Part shown: piece by piece, positions 1 through 7,945 of the stretch
How the letters are laid out: each line of letters starts with the position of its first letter
How positions within the stretch are numbered: the first letter of the stretch is position 1
Assembly: GCA_963767835.1 (NCBI GenBank)
Contig: CAVYFY010000025.1
Span: forward strand, 1-64,000
DNA: 64,000 nt
Direction of reading: 5' to 3'
Source of the DNA: SIAQ01 sp963767835
GTDB lineage: Bacteria; Planctomycetota; Planctomycetia; Gemmatales; Gemmataceae
Program-made: the position numbers and the translations under genes
The notes under the pieces: generated by a model
What the model was told of the DNA's origin: nothing
Database searches by the model: none
Seen by the model: the letters and a program-made list of their open reading frames with translations, nothing else

Positions 1-940
1 CGCGGCCTAAGAAACGCTCAGTTTGAGTATTTAGGTTACGCTGACTTCATTGGTCTGCGGTTCATCCTGGGCTGCTCGCGCAAGAGCCTGTCGCGTGTGA
101 GACGGGCGCTTCCCAGGCCGCTTGGCGGCAAGCAGATATGTACAGAAGTTCCATCATGGTGCGCATGATACATGCGAATGATTTCCGCCGCACAAATTCC
201 AGCACTTCCATTATGCGCATGATTCCACCATAGCACACGCGGTCGCATCACGGCGCTTAAAGCGCCGTGGGCCCCTGGCGTTCGACCCAGGGGGGCGGTT
301 CAAAATTCGAGGCCAGGGCCGGGGGGCGTTCGCGCGGTTCTTTGGTAGCTTCACCGCTTTTGACCGATCGGCCGGCGCGCGGTAGTTTCGGCCGGGCGGG
401 CGAAATTCGCCGCGGCCATATCGGCCTGCAAGATAAGCCTTTTGCCATGCAAGAGGTGCGTAACGAGCTGCGTGATATCACGGCGAAACTCGACGAGGCG
501 TCGCGCGTTGCCCCGAAAGGCAGGCATCTCATGAGCTACCCTCTTTTGCAGAGTACGTGGGATGGAGCCTCAGATTTGAACCGACCGCCCTGGGGTCGAA
601 CGCCAGGGGGGTCGGTTCAAAATCCGGGGCCCAGGGGCCGGGGGGGGGGACCTTCACCTCTGCGTGCTTTTCGCGCCCGCGCGCTTCTTCTTGCTGCGCT
701 TGACCGCAAACGCTTTTCCGGTCGGGCGAAACCGCGCCGCTTCGGTCTGCGGGGGAGAGCCAGACGCGATGGAAGGCGTGCTGAACGGACGGATGAGAGC
801 GGAACGTGGAAACAAGGGCGGCCACGAAACAGCCCTCGAACAAGCGGGCCGGCCACCTACGTCAGGTCGAACGCTGGGGCACGGCATCCGTGCAGTCCTC
901 GGGGAGAACACCTGCGGTCCGCTCCGAGCCGCCCGTGGCA
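1..940. other. gene-poor stretch, no supported CDS
   Basis: I see no convincing gene here. Open frames exist on both strands, but they are Arg/Pro-rich, lack ribosome binding sites and resemble no family, as expected for chance frames in high-GC DNA. The stretch holds a short palindrome around 251-268 and two copies of a G-rich direct repeat (separate entry). It adjoins a decayed propeller-gene fragment at 941, so it may be decaying DNA. Confidence 0.5.
287..646. repeat. pair of G-rich direct repeats
   Basis: Two imperfect direct copies of about 40-44 bp lie at 287-326 and 603-646. Both start CCAGGGGGG, contain CGGTTCAAAAT and end in a GGCCGGGGGG run. Both are preceded by a similar G/C-rich lead-in with a GTCGAACGCC-like or inverted equivalent sequence. 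No coding or known element assignment is possible. Confidence 0.5.
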
Positions 941-1115
941 CTACTTCCCGTTGCGTGATGACGGGAGGTCAAATGCGACGGCCACGGTGGCATTGCGGAC
1001 GAACAATCGCCCGCCAACGACCACAGGATGATTCCACGTCTTGTCACGAAGCACATCTACCTTCCAGAGATCTTCGTACCCGTCAGGGCTCGCCGGGGCC
1101 CGCGGAAAACACGGT
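941..1115 (-). pseudogene. C-terminal fragment of a PQQ-type beta-propeller protein
   Basis: On the minus strand a frame of about 55 codons ends at a TAG at 941-943. It contains DLWKVDVLRDKTWNHPVV followed by VGGRLFVRNATVAVAFDLP. This is the typical last blade of BamB-like/PQQ-binding propeller proteins (GGRLFVRN and AVAFDL motifs). An in-frame stop lies just upstream near 1120 and nothing upstream continues the protein. It is therefore a 3' relic of a gene whose body is lost. The match is by motif recognition only. Confidence 0.55.
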
Positions 1116-1261
1116 CGTCAACAAGAAGATCCATTCTGCGAGAATCATCGTCATTCCCTACTTGACAGCGAACCCAATCTCTTGCGTCCCAACTTATGTC
1201 CTGGCGTTCATCGCTCAGCGGCACGTGCCGCTGAGCGTCGCGAAAACTGTATGGCGCCTGT

Positions 1262-1783
1262 TCAGTCAACCACGTGAATGCGAATGCTATTTTCGCCGGG
1301 CTGAACGACGAACCTGACTTCCTTCCACGTCGGGTGCTTGGGAATCGGGAAAACTTGAGGCCGGATATCGTTGGAAAAGCCGAACCCCTCTGTGGGCACA
1401 CCCACAAGATTCGAGTCCACTTTGCCGTTTCCATTTCCATCGTGAAAGGCAAACGCGGCGTATTCGCCTGGCTGCAGATTTTCGATTTTGCACTTCGCCG
1501 ACAATTTGTTTCCGGCGACCTGAATTGGCGCGTCCACCAGAGACCGGAAGTACTTCTCCACCTCTTTGCGGTGCTTCCGCATGTCGGCCGACTTGAACGA
1601 ATTTTCGTTGTCGAACAGGCAGATGGTCGCTTTACCGGACGTGTCCTTGAAGCCCACCAGATCGATGGTCAACGACGCACGGCCAGCGCCCTCCTGTGCA
1701 ACGGCAGTCGGGTACGACTCGCTCAAAAGAAACGAGACGACCAGGCAAAAGCCCGCGACTGCGAAAAACCAGTTTGACCTCAT
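1262..1783 (-). CDS. secreted DUF2141 family protein
   Basis: A 173-residue exported protein of unknown function. The ATG at 1783 was chosen because an AAGGAG Shine-Dalgarno lies just upstream and the protein then starts MRSNWFFAVAGFCLVVSFLL, a clear signal peptide; the longer frame upstream has neither. The mature part matches the DUF2141 pattern: an opening SLTIDLVGFKDTSGKATICLF strand, a central LQPGEYAAFAFHDGNGNGKVD segment with a calcium-loop-like DGNGNGKVD, then GFGFSNDIRP and a C-terminal beta strand. Family members are periplasmic or secreted and uncharacterised. It stands alone, with a small secreted gene 105 bp upstream on the same strand. Confidence 0.8.
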   Translation of the reverse strand: MRSNWFFAVAGFCLVVSFLLSESYPTAVAQEGAGRASLTIDLVGFKDTSGKATICLFDNENSFKSADMRKHRKEVEKYFRSLVDAPIQVAGNKLSAKCKIENLQPGEYAAFAFHDGNGNGKVDSNLVGVPTEGFGFSNDIRPQVFPIPKHPTWKEVRFVVQPGENSIRIHVVD

Positions 1784-1888
1784 TTTCGAAACTCCTTTTC
1801 GATGGAAACGCAACCAACTATCGCCGCGAATCTCCAAGATCCACGGCACACTTGCTGTGTGTTACAATTCCAAAACATGGTCGCATCG

Positions 1889-2131
1889 TCATCCGTGAAC
1901 GAATCCGTTGGATGCCGCATTTGCAGCCCTGAATTGCGAAGTGCGACAATGGCCCGGGTTGAGGCGATTGCTGGCGATAAACATAGCCTCACGACTGGCG
2001 CTTATACGCATATCGCGGACGACATCATCGTTTACGCGAAGTCCAGAAGCCGGGGTTTCCGGTTCCGCATGCACGGCGACAATGGAACCGATCGCGAAGC
2101 ACGTAATGACCGCAGCAAGAAATCTCTTCAT
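1889..2131 (-). CDS. small secreted protein, unknown
   Basis: An 80-residue frame starting MKRFLAAVITCFAIGSIVAVHA, a good signal peptide with an AxA-like cleavage site, then a short polar mature part of about 58 residues with no recognised domain. The start at 2131 is supported by a GAAGG purine run about 8 bases upstream. It lies upstream of the DUF2141 gene on the same strand with a 105-bp gap. The mature sequence has no repeats and one cysteine. It could be a real small exported protein or a truncated remnant; the signal peptide is the only positive evidence. Confidence 0.45.
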   Translation of the reverse strand: MKRFLAAVITCFAIGSIVAVHAEPETPASGLRVNDDVVRDMRISASREAMFIASNRLNPGHCRTSQFRAANAASNGFVHG

Positions 2132-2366
2132 TGAATGCCCTTCTTTTCTTTCCGAACGAGCAGGGATTTGCCGCGTTCCTCGAAAAATAGGTGCAGGCCT
2201 AGGCCTCCGCGCGTCGCCCAATCAGGCTCGGGCTTCGGCCCGCATGTTTGCGTTTGCCAGCCGACTTCGTGCACTCAATCGATGCCATCTCGTGGAGTCA
2301 GGCGCCGCCCCAACACCAAGAAGATGATGATTCAATAGATGCGGCAGATTGGCGGCCGGCCTCAAA

Positions 2367-2399
2367 CGAATGCGTTCGCTGCGACCACGAACGCATTCG
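2367..2399 (-). terminator. hairpin downstream of the 2428-2838 gene
   Basis: Perfect 12-bp inverted repeat, arms 2367-2378 and 2388-2399 (CGAATGCGTTCG and its complement), 9-base loop. It lies 29 bp past the stop of the minus-strand gene at 2428. A short GTTT follows instead of a strong T run, so termination is inferred from position and stem strength. Confidence 0.5.
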
Positions 2400-2427
2400 C
2401 TGGGAAAGAGACCCGAGGTCGATCACG

Positions 2428-2838
2428 TCACTCCTTGACTCTCGTCCACATCGATTCAGTCTGCTGCTTGTCCGTGATCCTGAAGGTCGTGTAGCTGATC
2501 TCACCAACGGTTTGCTCTTTCGTCTTGGGGCTGCCGGTAGGTGGGTTCTTGGGCGTCAGAACGAGACGGTTTTCAGTCACCTTCCACGTACCATCTTCGT
2601 CGATCGGGATCTCCTTTTCCCCCTTTTTGATCTTCCCCTTCAGGGTGTAGGTGCCGTCCTTGACGAATGCGAAATCAAGCTTGCCTGAGACCTTGGGCGT
2701 GTTCAAATTGCTGACCCACTTTCCCGGAAGCAGCTTGGTGATCTCGGCTTCACTGGGCTTTTTCTCTTGTCCGAAGGCGTGCGAGGCCCCGGACAATGCC
2801 ACTGTGCTCACCAACGCCAACATGACGAAACGGCTCAT
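2428..2838 (-). CDS. secreted lipocalin-like hypothetical protein
   Basis: A 136-residue protein with a signal peptide (MSRFVMLALVSTVALSGASHAFG) and an AAGGAGG ribosome binding site before the ATG at 2838. The mature part has the layout of small planctomycete lipocalin-like proteins: an opening LLPGKWVSN, a run of short beta strands (FVKDGTYTLKGKIKKG, GTWKVTENRLVLT) and a C-terminal TFRITDKQQTESMWTRVKE strand. Function unknown; the fold assignment is inference. About 100-175 bp upstream lie two palindromes like those of the neighbouring TetR/SDR cluster, so it may belong to the same regulon. Confidence 0.7.
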   Translation of the reverse strand: MSRFVMLALVSTVALSGASHAFGQEKKPSEAEITKLLPGKWVSNLNTPKVSGKLDFAFVKDGTYTLKGKIKKGEKEIPIDEDGTWKVTENRLVLTPKNPPTGSPKTKEQTVGEISYTTFRITDKQQTESMWTRVKE

Positions 2839-2945
2839 CGAAAGGTCCTCCTTAACGGGATGAAAAAATAGTCATGGGTGAACCAAGCCTGCCTGCTGAA
2901 AACCCGTTACCACTTCAGCAAGGCCAGCCCCTGCGATGGGGAGTT

Positions 2946-3014
2946 TTGAACCGAACGGTTCAATAGTACCCAGTTGAAATCCGCATGTCAAGACGATATC
3001 GTACCGTTTGGTAA
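2946..3014. promoter_or_regulatory. TetR-type operator candidates upstream of the 2428-2838 gene
   Basis: At 2946-2963 the sequence TTGAACCG-AA-CGGTTCAA forms a perfect 8-bp inverted repeat around a 2-bp centre. At 3001-3014 GTACCGTTTGGTAA repeats the half-site seen in front of the SDR and tetR genes further right (GAACYGTWYGGTA). The two sites flank a TCAAGACGATAT stretch resembling the promoter spacers at 3859-3929 and 5063-5133. Operator function is inferred from the repeated motif. Confidence 0.5.
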
Positions 3015-3073
3015 GAAAATCGGGGAGAGCCGCGCGCGAATGGTTTCGATCTGCTGTTTCTCCGCCGCTGCCT

Positions 3074-3820
3074 TCACAGTTGCGACCACCCCCCATCGAC
3101 CGGAAGTTCCGCGCCGGTCGTGAAGGTCGCATCGAACGCGAGGAAGAGGACGGCCTTGGCGATTTCCTCCGACATCCCCAAGCGCTTCATCGGGACCATA
3201 CCGATCATCTTCTCCCTCATCTGGGCGGCCTCGCCTTTACCCGTAAACACTTTGCCGAGGATCGGCGTGTCGATGGGACCGGGCGTCACCGCGTTGACGC
3301 GAATCTCGCGAGGAAGCAGCTCGGCGGCGAGCGTCCGAGCGAATGATCGCAGCGCGGCCTTGGCGGCTCCGTATGCGGCTTGACCGGGCATTCCCTTGAC
3401 GTTGGCGATGGAGGTCGTGAGGACGACAGAGCCTCCTCGGTTTATTAACGGCGTGAGCTTCTGCACCGCGAAAAGCGGTCCCTTGGCGTTCAAGTTGAAC
3501 ATCTCGTCGTAGACAGCCTCGGTCATGCTTTCGAGAGGCGCTCGGATGCTGAACCCGGCGTTGACGAAGAGCAGGTCGAAGGTGTCGAACTCGGCCTTCA
3601 CCCGAGAGGCGAGGGCGTCGATTTCCGTCAACGACCGCGCGTCGCTCGAAACCACGAGGGCGTCCTTTCCAAGCTCTTTGTGCGCCGATTCCAGGCCGGC
3701 CTTCGACAGACCCGTCACCAGAACACGCGCACCCCCATCGAGGAGCATCTTCGCCGTGGCGAGCCCCATGCCGCTGGTGCCGCCGATAATCACCACTTTT
3801 TTACCTTCGAAATGTTCCAT
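3074..3820 (-). CDS. short-chain dehydrogenase/reductase (SDR)
   Basis: A 248-residue classical SDR, an NAD(P)-dependent oxidoreductase of unknown substrate, probably cytoplasmic. Near the N-terminus is the Rossmann motif IGGTSGMGLATA (TGxxxGxG type), then NAG (VNAGFSIRAP), the catalytic Ser region (VVLTTSIANV) and YGAAKAAL with the Tyr-x3-Lys pair, followed by the PGPIDTPIL loop and a C-terminal TTGAELPVDGGWSQL. The start at 3820 has an AAGGAG site; a longer in-frame start upstream would cover the promoter. A TetR-like operator motif lies about 40 bp upstream, and beyond it the relic start of a divergent tetR, so the gene was probably once paired with its own repressor. Confidence 0.88.
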   Translation of the reverse strand: MEHFEGKKVVIIGGTSGMGLATAKMLLDGGARVLVTGLSKAGLESAHKELGKDALVVSSDARSLTEIDALASRVKAEFDTFDLLFVNAGFSIRAPLESMTEAVYDEMFNLNAKGPLFAVQKLTPLINRGGSVVLTTSIANVKGMPGQAAYGAAKAALRSFARTLAAELLPREIRVNAVTPGPIDTPILGKVFTGKGEAAQMREKMIGMVPMKRLGMSEEIAKAVLFLAFDATFTTGAELPVDGGWSQL

Positions 3821-3858
3821 GTGAATTCTCCTTGCGACGCTGGGTCGCTTAGTGGATT

Positions 3859-3929
3859 TTGAACTGTTTGGTATGATAATTAGGCCGGAGGCTGCGGTCA
3901 ATAGAGTTTTGAACTATTTATTTCAAAAT
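3859..3929. promoter_or_regulatory. duplicated operator/promoter region before the first SDR
   Basis: Two motifs: TTGAACTGTTTGGTATGAT at 3859-3877 and a palindrome at 3907-3929 with TTTTGAA / TTCAAAA arms. The same pair, same order and near-identical spacing, recurs at 5063-5133 between the second SDR and tetR. Shared blocks include GGTAxGATAAT and GAGTTTTGAACTA. This supports duplication of a divergent SDR/tetR promoter. Binding is inferred. Confidence 0.6.
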
Positions 3930-3977
3930 ACCGTAGGATCCCGTGGACGACCATGTAGCTCCGCAATCGCCTGCTGA
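3918..3977 (+). pseudogene. relic 5' end of a second tetR gene
   Basis: Reading from 3918, the codons give LFQNTVGSRGRPCSS and then reach TGA at 3975. The intact tetR at 5122 begins MFQNSGKPRGRPRSF, so F-Q-N and R-G-R-P-x-S match at the same spacing, and the upstream 25 bp match as well. The start codon position reads TTA instead of ATG. Similarity fades after about 15 codons. This is the fossil N-terminus of a duplicated repressor whose body was deleted. Confidence 0.7.
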
Positions 3978-4033
3978 TTCGGGTTACCGGGATCAGTTCA
4001 GCCGCGATCGGGTTCTCCTTCAGGACACCGCTC

Positions 4034-4993
4034 TCAAGTTGCTGCGGAAGAGAAATCGACGCCAGAAACCTTGACGACGGCCTGCCACGCGGCTTCCTGG
4101 CTGGCGCGATCGTGGAGGTGTGGGTGGAGCTGCGCCTCAATTGGGCCTGAGAACTTCCCTTGTGCCGAGGCGAAGAATTGCCCTGAGACGTCGGTTCCGA
4201 ACTCCGATGCTTGGAGGTACCGACGGGCCGCGGTCTCCGGCGTCTGATTCATGCCGGGAATGAGGTTGGCGATTGGGATAAACAGATACTTCACGGCCCA
4301 GCCAGCGTTTCGCGCCGCCTTGGTAGCGGTCGCGGCACCGGGCGACACGGCGTATACGGCCATGCCGGAGGGTAGCCGGCGCGCCAGCGCCGCGACCCAC
4401 CAAGCGATGATGAGCTTCGCGTCGGCATAAGACCGGTTGGGCACATACTTCGCGTTCGGCCCGTTACGCATTAAGGCTTCAATAGCGGCGGTTCGGTCAC
4501 CCCGGTGGTGTTGGGCCGCAAAGGCCGGCACGTCGGTGTAACTGAACAGGGGCACGCCCCCCCGGGCAGGTTCCGCCCCGGCAATAACAATCCGCGCGTT
4601 GGGGCTCAGCAGGTTGGCGCGGAGCAACCCGACAGTCAGTTGATGATGGCCGATGAGCGGGGCCTGAGCCGCCTCGACGCCTGCCGCAGTGAGCACGCGT
4701 TTATTACCTGGGACCATCCCGGCATTGAGCAGTAGGAAATCGATCGGCCGACCTAGCTTGACCAGCTCGGCGAGGGCGGACTGGACGCTGGACGGCTCGT
4801 CCAGATCCAGCTCCAGCGGCATGAAGACCTTGGTCTTGGTTTCAGCCGCGAGTTGAGCGGCCGTTTCTTGAACCCGGGGCAGGCTGCGGCCGGTGACGAT
4901 GACCTGGCGGCAGCCCTTGGCGGCGAGCAGGCTGGCTGCCGCATAACCGAGCCCGGAGGTGGTGCCGGTGACGAGCGCGATAGAATGTTTCAT
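4034..4993 (-). CDS. SDR family oxidoreductase, protochlorophyllide reductase-like
   Basis: A 319-residue SDR of the longer type (about 300-320 residues, like retinol dehydrogenase/POR-like members). Motifs: VTGTTSGLGYAAASLLAAKG at the N-terminus for NAD(P) binding, LLLNAGMVPG, and YADAK as the catalytic Tyr-x3-Lys, followed by VYAVSPGAATAT. The start at 4993 gives MKHSIALVTG directly before the Rossmann strand. It is divergent from tetR at 5122 with 128 bp between them containing two operator-like motifs, so it is probably repressed by that TetR. Substrate unknown. Confidence 0.88.
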   Translation of the reverse strand: MKHSIALVTGTTSGLGYAAASLLAAKGCRQVIVTGRSLPRVQETAAQLAAETKTKVFMPLELDLDEPSSVQSALAELVKLGRPIDFLLLNAGMVPGNKRVLTAAGVEAAQAPLIGHHQLTVGLLRANLLSPNARIVIAGAEPARGGVPLFSYTDVPAFAAQHHRGDRTAAIEALMRNGPNAKYVPNRSYADAKLIIAWWVAALARRLPSGMAVYAVSPGAATATKAARNAGWAVKYLFIPIANLIPGMNQTPETAARRYLQASEFGTDVSGQFFASAQGKFSGPIEAQLHPHLHDRASQEAAWQAVVKVSGVDFSSAAT

Positions 4994-5062
4994 GGGCGTC
5001 TCCGTGGTGAAGGGTGAAGGTCGAGTCGTGAGGCCCCGCGAGCCCACGGACGACTTGCGAAT

Positions 5063-5133
5063 TTAGAACCGTACGGTAAGATAATAAACATGCTTGGTAT
5101 TGTCAAGGAGTTTTGAACTAAATGTTTCAAAAT
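5063..5133. promoter_or_regulatory. divergent SDR/tetR operator region, one site spans the tetR start codon
   Basis: The site at 5063-5082 contains AGAACCGTACGGTAAGAT with a central CCGTACGG palindrome. The site at 5111-5133 is a palindrome with TTTTGAA / TTCAAAA arms, and the tetR ATG (5122-5124) sits in its centre. This arrangement suggests autorepression at transcription start or elongation. The motifs recur at 3859-3929 and 2946-3014. Assignment to this TetR is inference from position. Confidence 0.6.
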
Positions 5134-5754
5134 AGCGGTAAACCGCGTGGACGGCCGCGCAGCTTCGACGAGAAGGAGGCGCTGGAAAAGGCGACCCAGG
5201 TATTCTGGTCGAAGGGCTACGACGGAGTGACGATCGACGATCTCGTCGCCGGGATGGGCGTGGGACGGCCGAGCCTGTATGCCGTCTTTGGGGACAAGCG
5301 GGCGATATTCTTGCGCGTCCTTAAGGCGTATGCAGAACGGAAGGGCGCATCGGCCGCGAAGGCACTCCTCTCGCCGCAGGGTCTTCGCGACTCGCTCGCC
5401 GCCTTCCTGAGGTATGCCGTTGAAAGTGCGACCGAGAAAGGGTCAGCACCTGGATGTCTTCTCGTGTGCGTCGCGCCGCTTGTGAACGACGCTGAGGTTC
5501 GGAAGTTCCTGCAAAAAGCGGCCGCCGGTGGCGTCGCGCTGGTGGAAGGCCGTTTCCGGGACGGGATCACTGCCGGAGAAATCCCGCCCGACTTTCCTGT
5601 GGCCGTGCGCGCGATCCAAGTGACGGATTTTGCTCGTAGCCTGACCATGCGTGCGCATATAGGCATGCCGCGCAAGACGCTCCTCAGAGATGCCGAGGAA
5701 GCGGCCGACTTGGTGCTCCTGTCGCGGCGTGGAAATGCGGCGCCAGAAAGTTAA
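5122..5754 (+). CDS. TetR/AcrR family transcriptional regulator
   Basis: A 210-residue one-component repressor. The N-terminal helix-turn-helix spans about residues 10-56: RGRPRSFDEKEALEKATQVF leads in, GYDGVTIDDLVAGMGVGRPSLY is the HTH, and AVFGDKRAIFLRVL closes it. The remaining 150 residues form a TetR ligand domain with a GCLLV motif typical of the TetR_C subfamily that controls oxidoreductases (AcrR/YjdC-like). It is transcribed away from the SDR at 4034. Its start codon lies inside a palindrome, consistent with autoregulation. The ligand is unknown; neighbours suggest an aldehyde, ketone or electrophile. Confidence 0.9.
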   Translation: MFQNSGKPRGRPRSFDEKEALEKATQVFWSKGYDGVTIDDLVAGMGVGRPSLYAVFGDKRAIFLRVLKAYAERKGASAAKALLSPQGLRDSLAAFLRYAVESATEKGSAPGCLLVCVAPLVNDAEVRKFLQKAAAGGVALVEGRFRDGITAGEIPPDFPVAVRAIQVTDFARSLTMRAHIGMPRKTLLRDAEEAADLVLLSRRGNAAPES

Positions 5755-5983
5755 TGCCGGATGCGTGAAGGTTGCAGCGTAGGCGTCCCCGTCTCATGCC
5801 GGGTTACCCAACGACGCTGGCCTTGTATCCGATTTCTGTTCGTCGAATCCGAGTTGGGGGCATCGGCTTTCTTCAGATTCCGCCTCGCGACGGACACCCT
5901 TGCCTAGCCTTGCGGTTCGGGCCATCAACGCCCGCAGAGGACTTGCACCTTCTGAGACACAACATACCTGGCGCACATGAGAA

Positions 5984-6011
5984 AGCCCTTCGACGTTCTC
6001 GCCGAAGGGCT
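5984..6011 (-). terminator. terminator after tRNA-Pro
   Basis: Inverted repeat AGCCCTTCG (5984-5992) / CGAAGGGCT (6003-6011) with a 10-base loop, 15 bp past the 3' end of the minus-strand tRNA, followed on that strand by TTTCTC. The position fits an intrinsic terminator. Confidence 0.65.
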
Positions 6012-6026
6012 CGTTTCTGAAAAAAG

Positions 6027-6101
6027 TCGGGGCGACTGGATTCGAACCAGCGACCTCCTGAACCCCATTCAGGCGCGCTAGCCAAACTGCGCCACGCCCC
6101 G
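6027..6101 (-). tRNA. tRNA-Pro (anticodon GGG)
   Basis: A 75-nt cloverleaf on the minus strand. The acceptor stem CGGGGCG pairs with CGCCCCG, with discriminator A. The D-arm is GCGC...GCGC, the anticodon stem CCTGA/TCAGG has loop ATGGGGT (anticodon GGG), the variable loop is AGGTC, and the T-arm GCTGG-TTCGAAT-CCAGT is intact. CCA is not encoded. The loop context ATGGGGT matches bacterial tRNA-Pro(GGG). A terminator follows. Mobile-element remains begin about 90 bp upstream. Confidence 0.95.
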
Positions 6102-6558
6102 ATTCCTGCGCATTATAGGTATGCAGGCCGATTGTTACAAGGGTCCGCTGCATCCAAGTCCCAGCATTTGCCGCGGGTGCGTCTGAAAATTCGGTAGTGT
6201 CTTGACGCGGGCTTCGCCCGTGGTAATCGGCGCGCAAAACGGACCCACATCGGCGCAAAAGGGGCCCACCAGGGTTCAGGGGTTCACTGGTTGGTTCAGG
6301 CTCATGAGGGCTTGCACTTGATTCTCTCCGAAGTTCTTGGTTACCTTGCCGTCGCCGGGTGAAACGGAGGTAGGCTCTGCGGGGACGCAACCTGCCAAGG
6401 GATAGCCCGGCCGACGGTGTGCCGATGGCACTTGGATCCCCCAGCGGCCGAGGGTCGCTGGGGGATGTTCTCTGGCTCCATCGGACGCCGGAGCCATGCC
6501 TCCAAAAATCCCGGGGGTCTGGGGGCAGAGCCCCCAGGGCAGTATCCCACGTGAAGGC

Positions 6559-6747
6559 TCAACTTTTTTCCGGCTCGGCTTTGCGATTCTTCTTCGTCTT
6601 CATCGACTCGCGGAAGCGGAAGCTTTCGCCATTCATCTCGAAGATGTGGCAACGATGCGTCAAGCGATCCAGCGAAGCCGCTGTCATCCGTTCGCCTTGA
6701 AAAATCTGATTCCATTCGCTGAACGCCAGGTTGCTGGTCACGAGCAA
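6559..6747 (-). pseudogene. istB C-terminal fragment (IS21 helper ATPase)
   Basis: A frame of about 62 codons reading LVTSNLAFSEWNQIFQGERM followed by TAASLDRLTHRCHIFEMNGESFRF. This is the conserved last part of IstB, the AAA+ partner of IS21 transposase (sensor-1 TSN motif and LDRLxHRCHI). The Walker A and B parts are missing. It overlaps the 3' end of the istA fragment, showing that the istA tail and istB front were lost in one deletion. Confidence 0.75.
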
Positions 6748-7181
6748 GCTGCGACGCTCGTAGCGATCGCTTCCGTATTGCCGGCGACCGTGCGCTTGAC
6801 CTCGCCGACACAGCGGACGCGGAACAGCGCATTGAGCGCGCTCAGGTCACCGACACAAGGCACCGGCGTGGCCCACTGCTGCTGCATCACGCGCACCCGC
6901 GTCTCGGCATAAGGCTTCTCGTGGCCACGCGCCGGCATGCAGAAGAGCGGATCGAAAGCGTAGTGGCTTGCCAGCGCGGCATACTCCTTGTTGACCGTGT
7001 GAAAGGCGCCGAGCATCGGCGCTGATGTCGGTTTGGTGCGTGTGTAGGGCCGAGGCTGGGCCTCGGCGACGATCTGCCGGACCTTGCGTCGGGAATGGTG
7101 AAAGGTGCGCGCGATATCCCGAATGCTCATGCCATCGCGAAAGGCGCGTCGAATCTCGCCATACTGGTACACCGTCAGCAT
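6738..7181 (-). pseudogene. istA fragment (IS21 transposase), internally deleted
   Basis: A 147-codon frame. Residues 1-50 (MLTVYQYGEIRRAFRDGMSI followed by RDIARTFHHSRRKVRQIV) are the IstA N-terminal helix-turn-helix. The sequence then jumps to a block from the middle of IstA, HYAFDPLFCMPARGHEKPYAE and WATPVPCVGDLSALNA. The DDE catalytic core between them is absent, and the tail runs out of family similarity. It is not functional. Confidence 0.75.
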
Positions 7182-7307
7182 CCTTTGCCTCCGTTTCCAA
7201 GATTGCCCAGGCGACGGGCCTTATTGGAACGGAAGCAGCTGGGGTGGGTCCAGATTGGACGCCGATTTCAGACTGGGGGGTGGGTCCCTTTTGCGCGCCG
7301 ATTACCA

Positions 7308-7843
7308 AACCTGGGGAATTCAAAGTCTTCCGGGAATGTCAGCATCGCGATGGCAGCACGTCCAAGGGTTGGTTTGCCATGTGCAAAGGGGTTGGCAATC
7401 TGCACCACTATCAATGCCACGCCTTGGCTTGCAACCAACGTTACTCGGAAGCCTTGACGCCGGTGAATGATCCGACGCCTGGCTACGACGATCTGAAAAT
7501 TCTGACCGAACCCAAGCGTGAGCAAGGACGCAGTACCGCCGGCTTCAACCCGGCGCGTGAAGAAGATGCGCGTTTGTTTGCTGCCGTTTTGGCGGGCGAC
7601 CACCTGAGCAAGGGATTTCGCAACCAGCCAAGACATCGCATCGCCGTGTTTGGCCTCGCGAAGGACAGCAAACGTCGGCAACGGCACAGCGCCGCGCTTG
7701 GCCGAATCCTGAACCGCCTGCATGTGCGTGGTTTGGCGAAAAAAATTGCCCACACGCGGCTCTGGCGTGTGACGCAACGAGGCCGCCGAATCATGGGCGA
7801 CACGCTGAGTACGTATCGCCGCTACAGCGCGCAAGCTGCGTAA
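7308..7843 (+). pseudogene. 5'-truncated gene with C-terminal winged-helix-like part
   Basis: The frame is open from the IS21 right end (7307) to 7843 and has no start codon of its own with a ribosome binding site. It reads GEFKVFRECQHRDGSTSKGW, YDDLKILTEPKREQGRSTAG, GFNPAREEDARLFAAVLAGD and ends ILNRLHVRGLAKKIAHTRLW-RVTQRGRRIMGD. The end resembles a winged helix (RLHxRGLxxK...WRVTxxGRRxM). I recognise this as the C-terminal third of a conserved bacterial family often found among mobile elements, whose function I cannot name. The N-terminal part was removed exactly at the IS21 boundary. Confidence 0.55.
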
Positions 7844-7945
7844 CGACACCACGATAGACGCTCCGAACCTTCTCCGCAAACGCAGGGAAATCCGAGATGA
7901 AAGACACTATGGCGTCCGAAGGCGGTGCCGACGTTGGCAGCGGGG

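Larger units (their letters stand above)
6221..7307 (-). mobile_element. internally deleted IS21-family element
   Basis: Terminal inverted repeats: 6221-6247 (TGGTAATCGGCGCGCAAAA...) and 7281-7307, identical but for one base. A further copy of the subterminal motif follows on each side, as is usual for IS21 ends. The length is 1087 bp against about 2-2.5 kb for intact members. It contains pieces of istA and istB on the minus strand joined by deletions, so it cannot transpose by itself. No target-site duplication is visible at these ends. Confidence 0.7.

Noticed and set aside
36..251. 71-codon minus-strand frame at the left edge
   Set aside because: It has no signal peptide, no domain and no ribosome binding site. 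The flanking DNA looks non-coding.
664..1317. 217-codon plus-strand frame
   Set aside because: It runs antisense through the PQQ-propeller relic, is Arg-rich, and shows no motif or initiation site.
7308..7843. Complete MarR-type regulator
   Set aside because: The frame begins at the IS21 end without its own start, and only the C-terminal part looks winged-helix-like, so it is a truncated gene.
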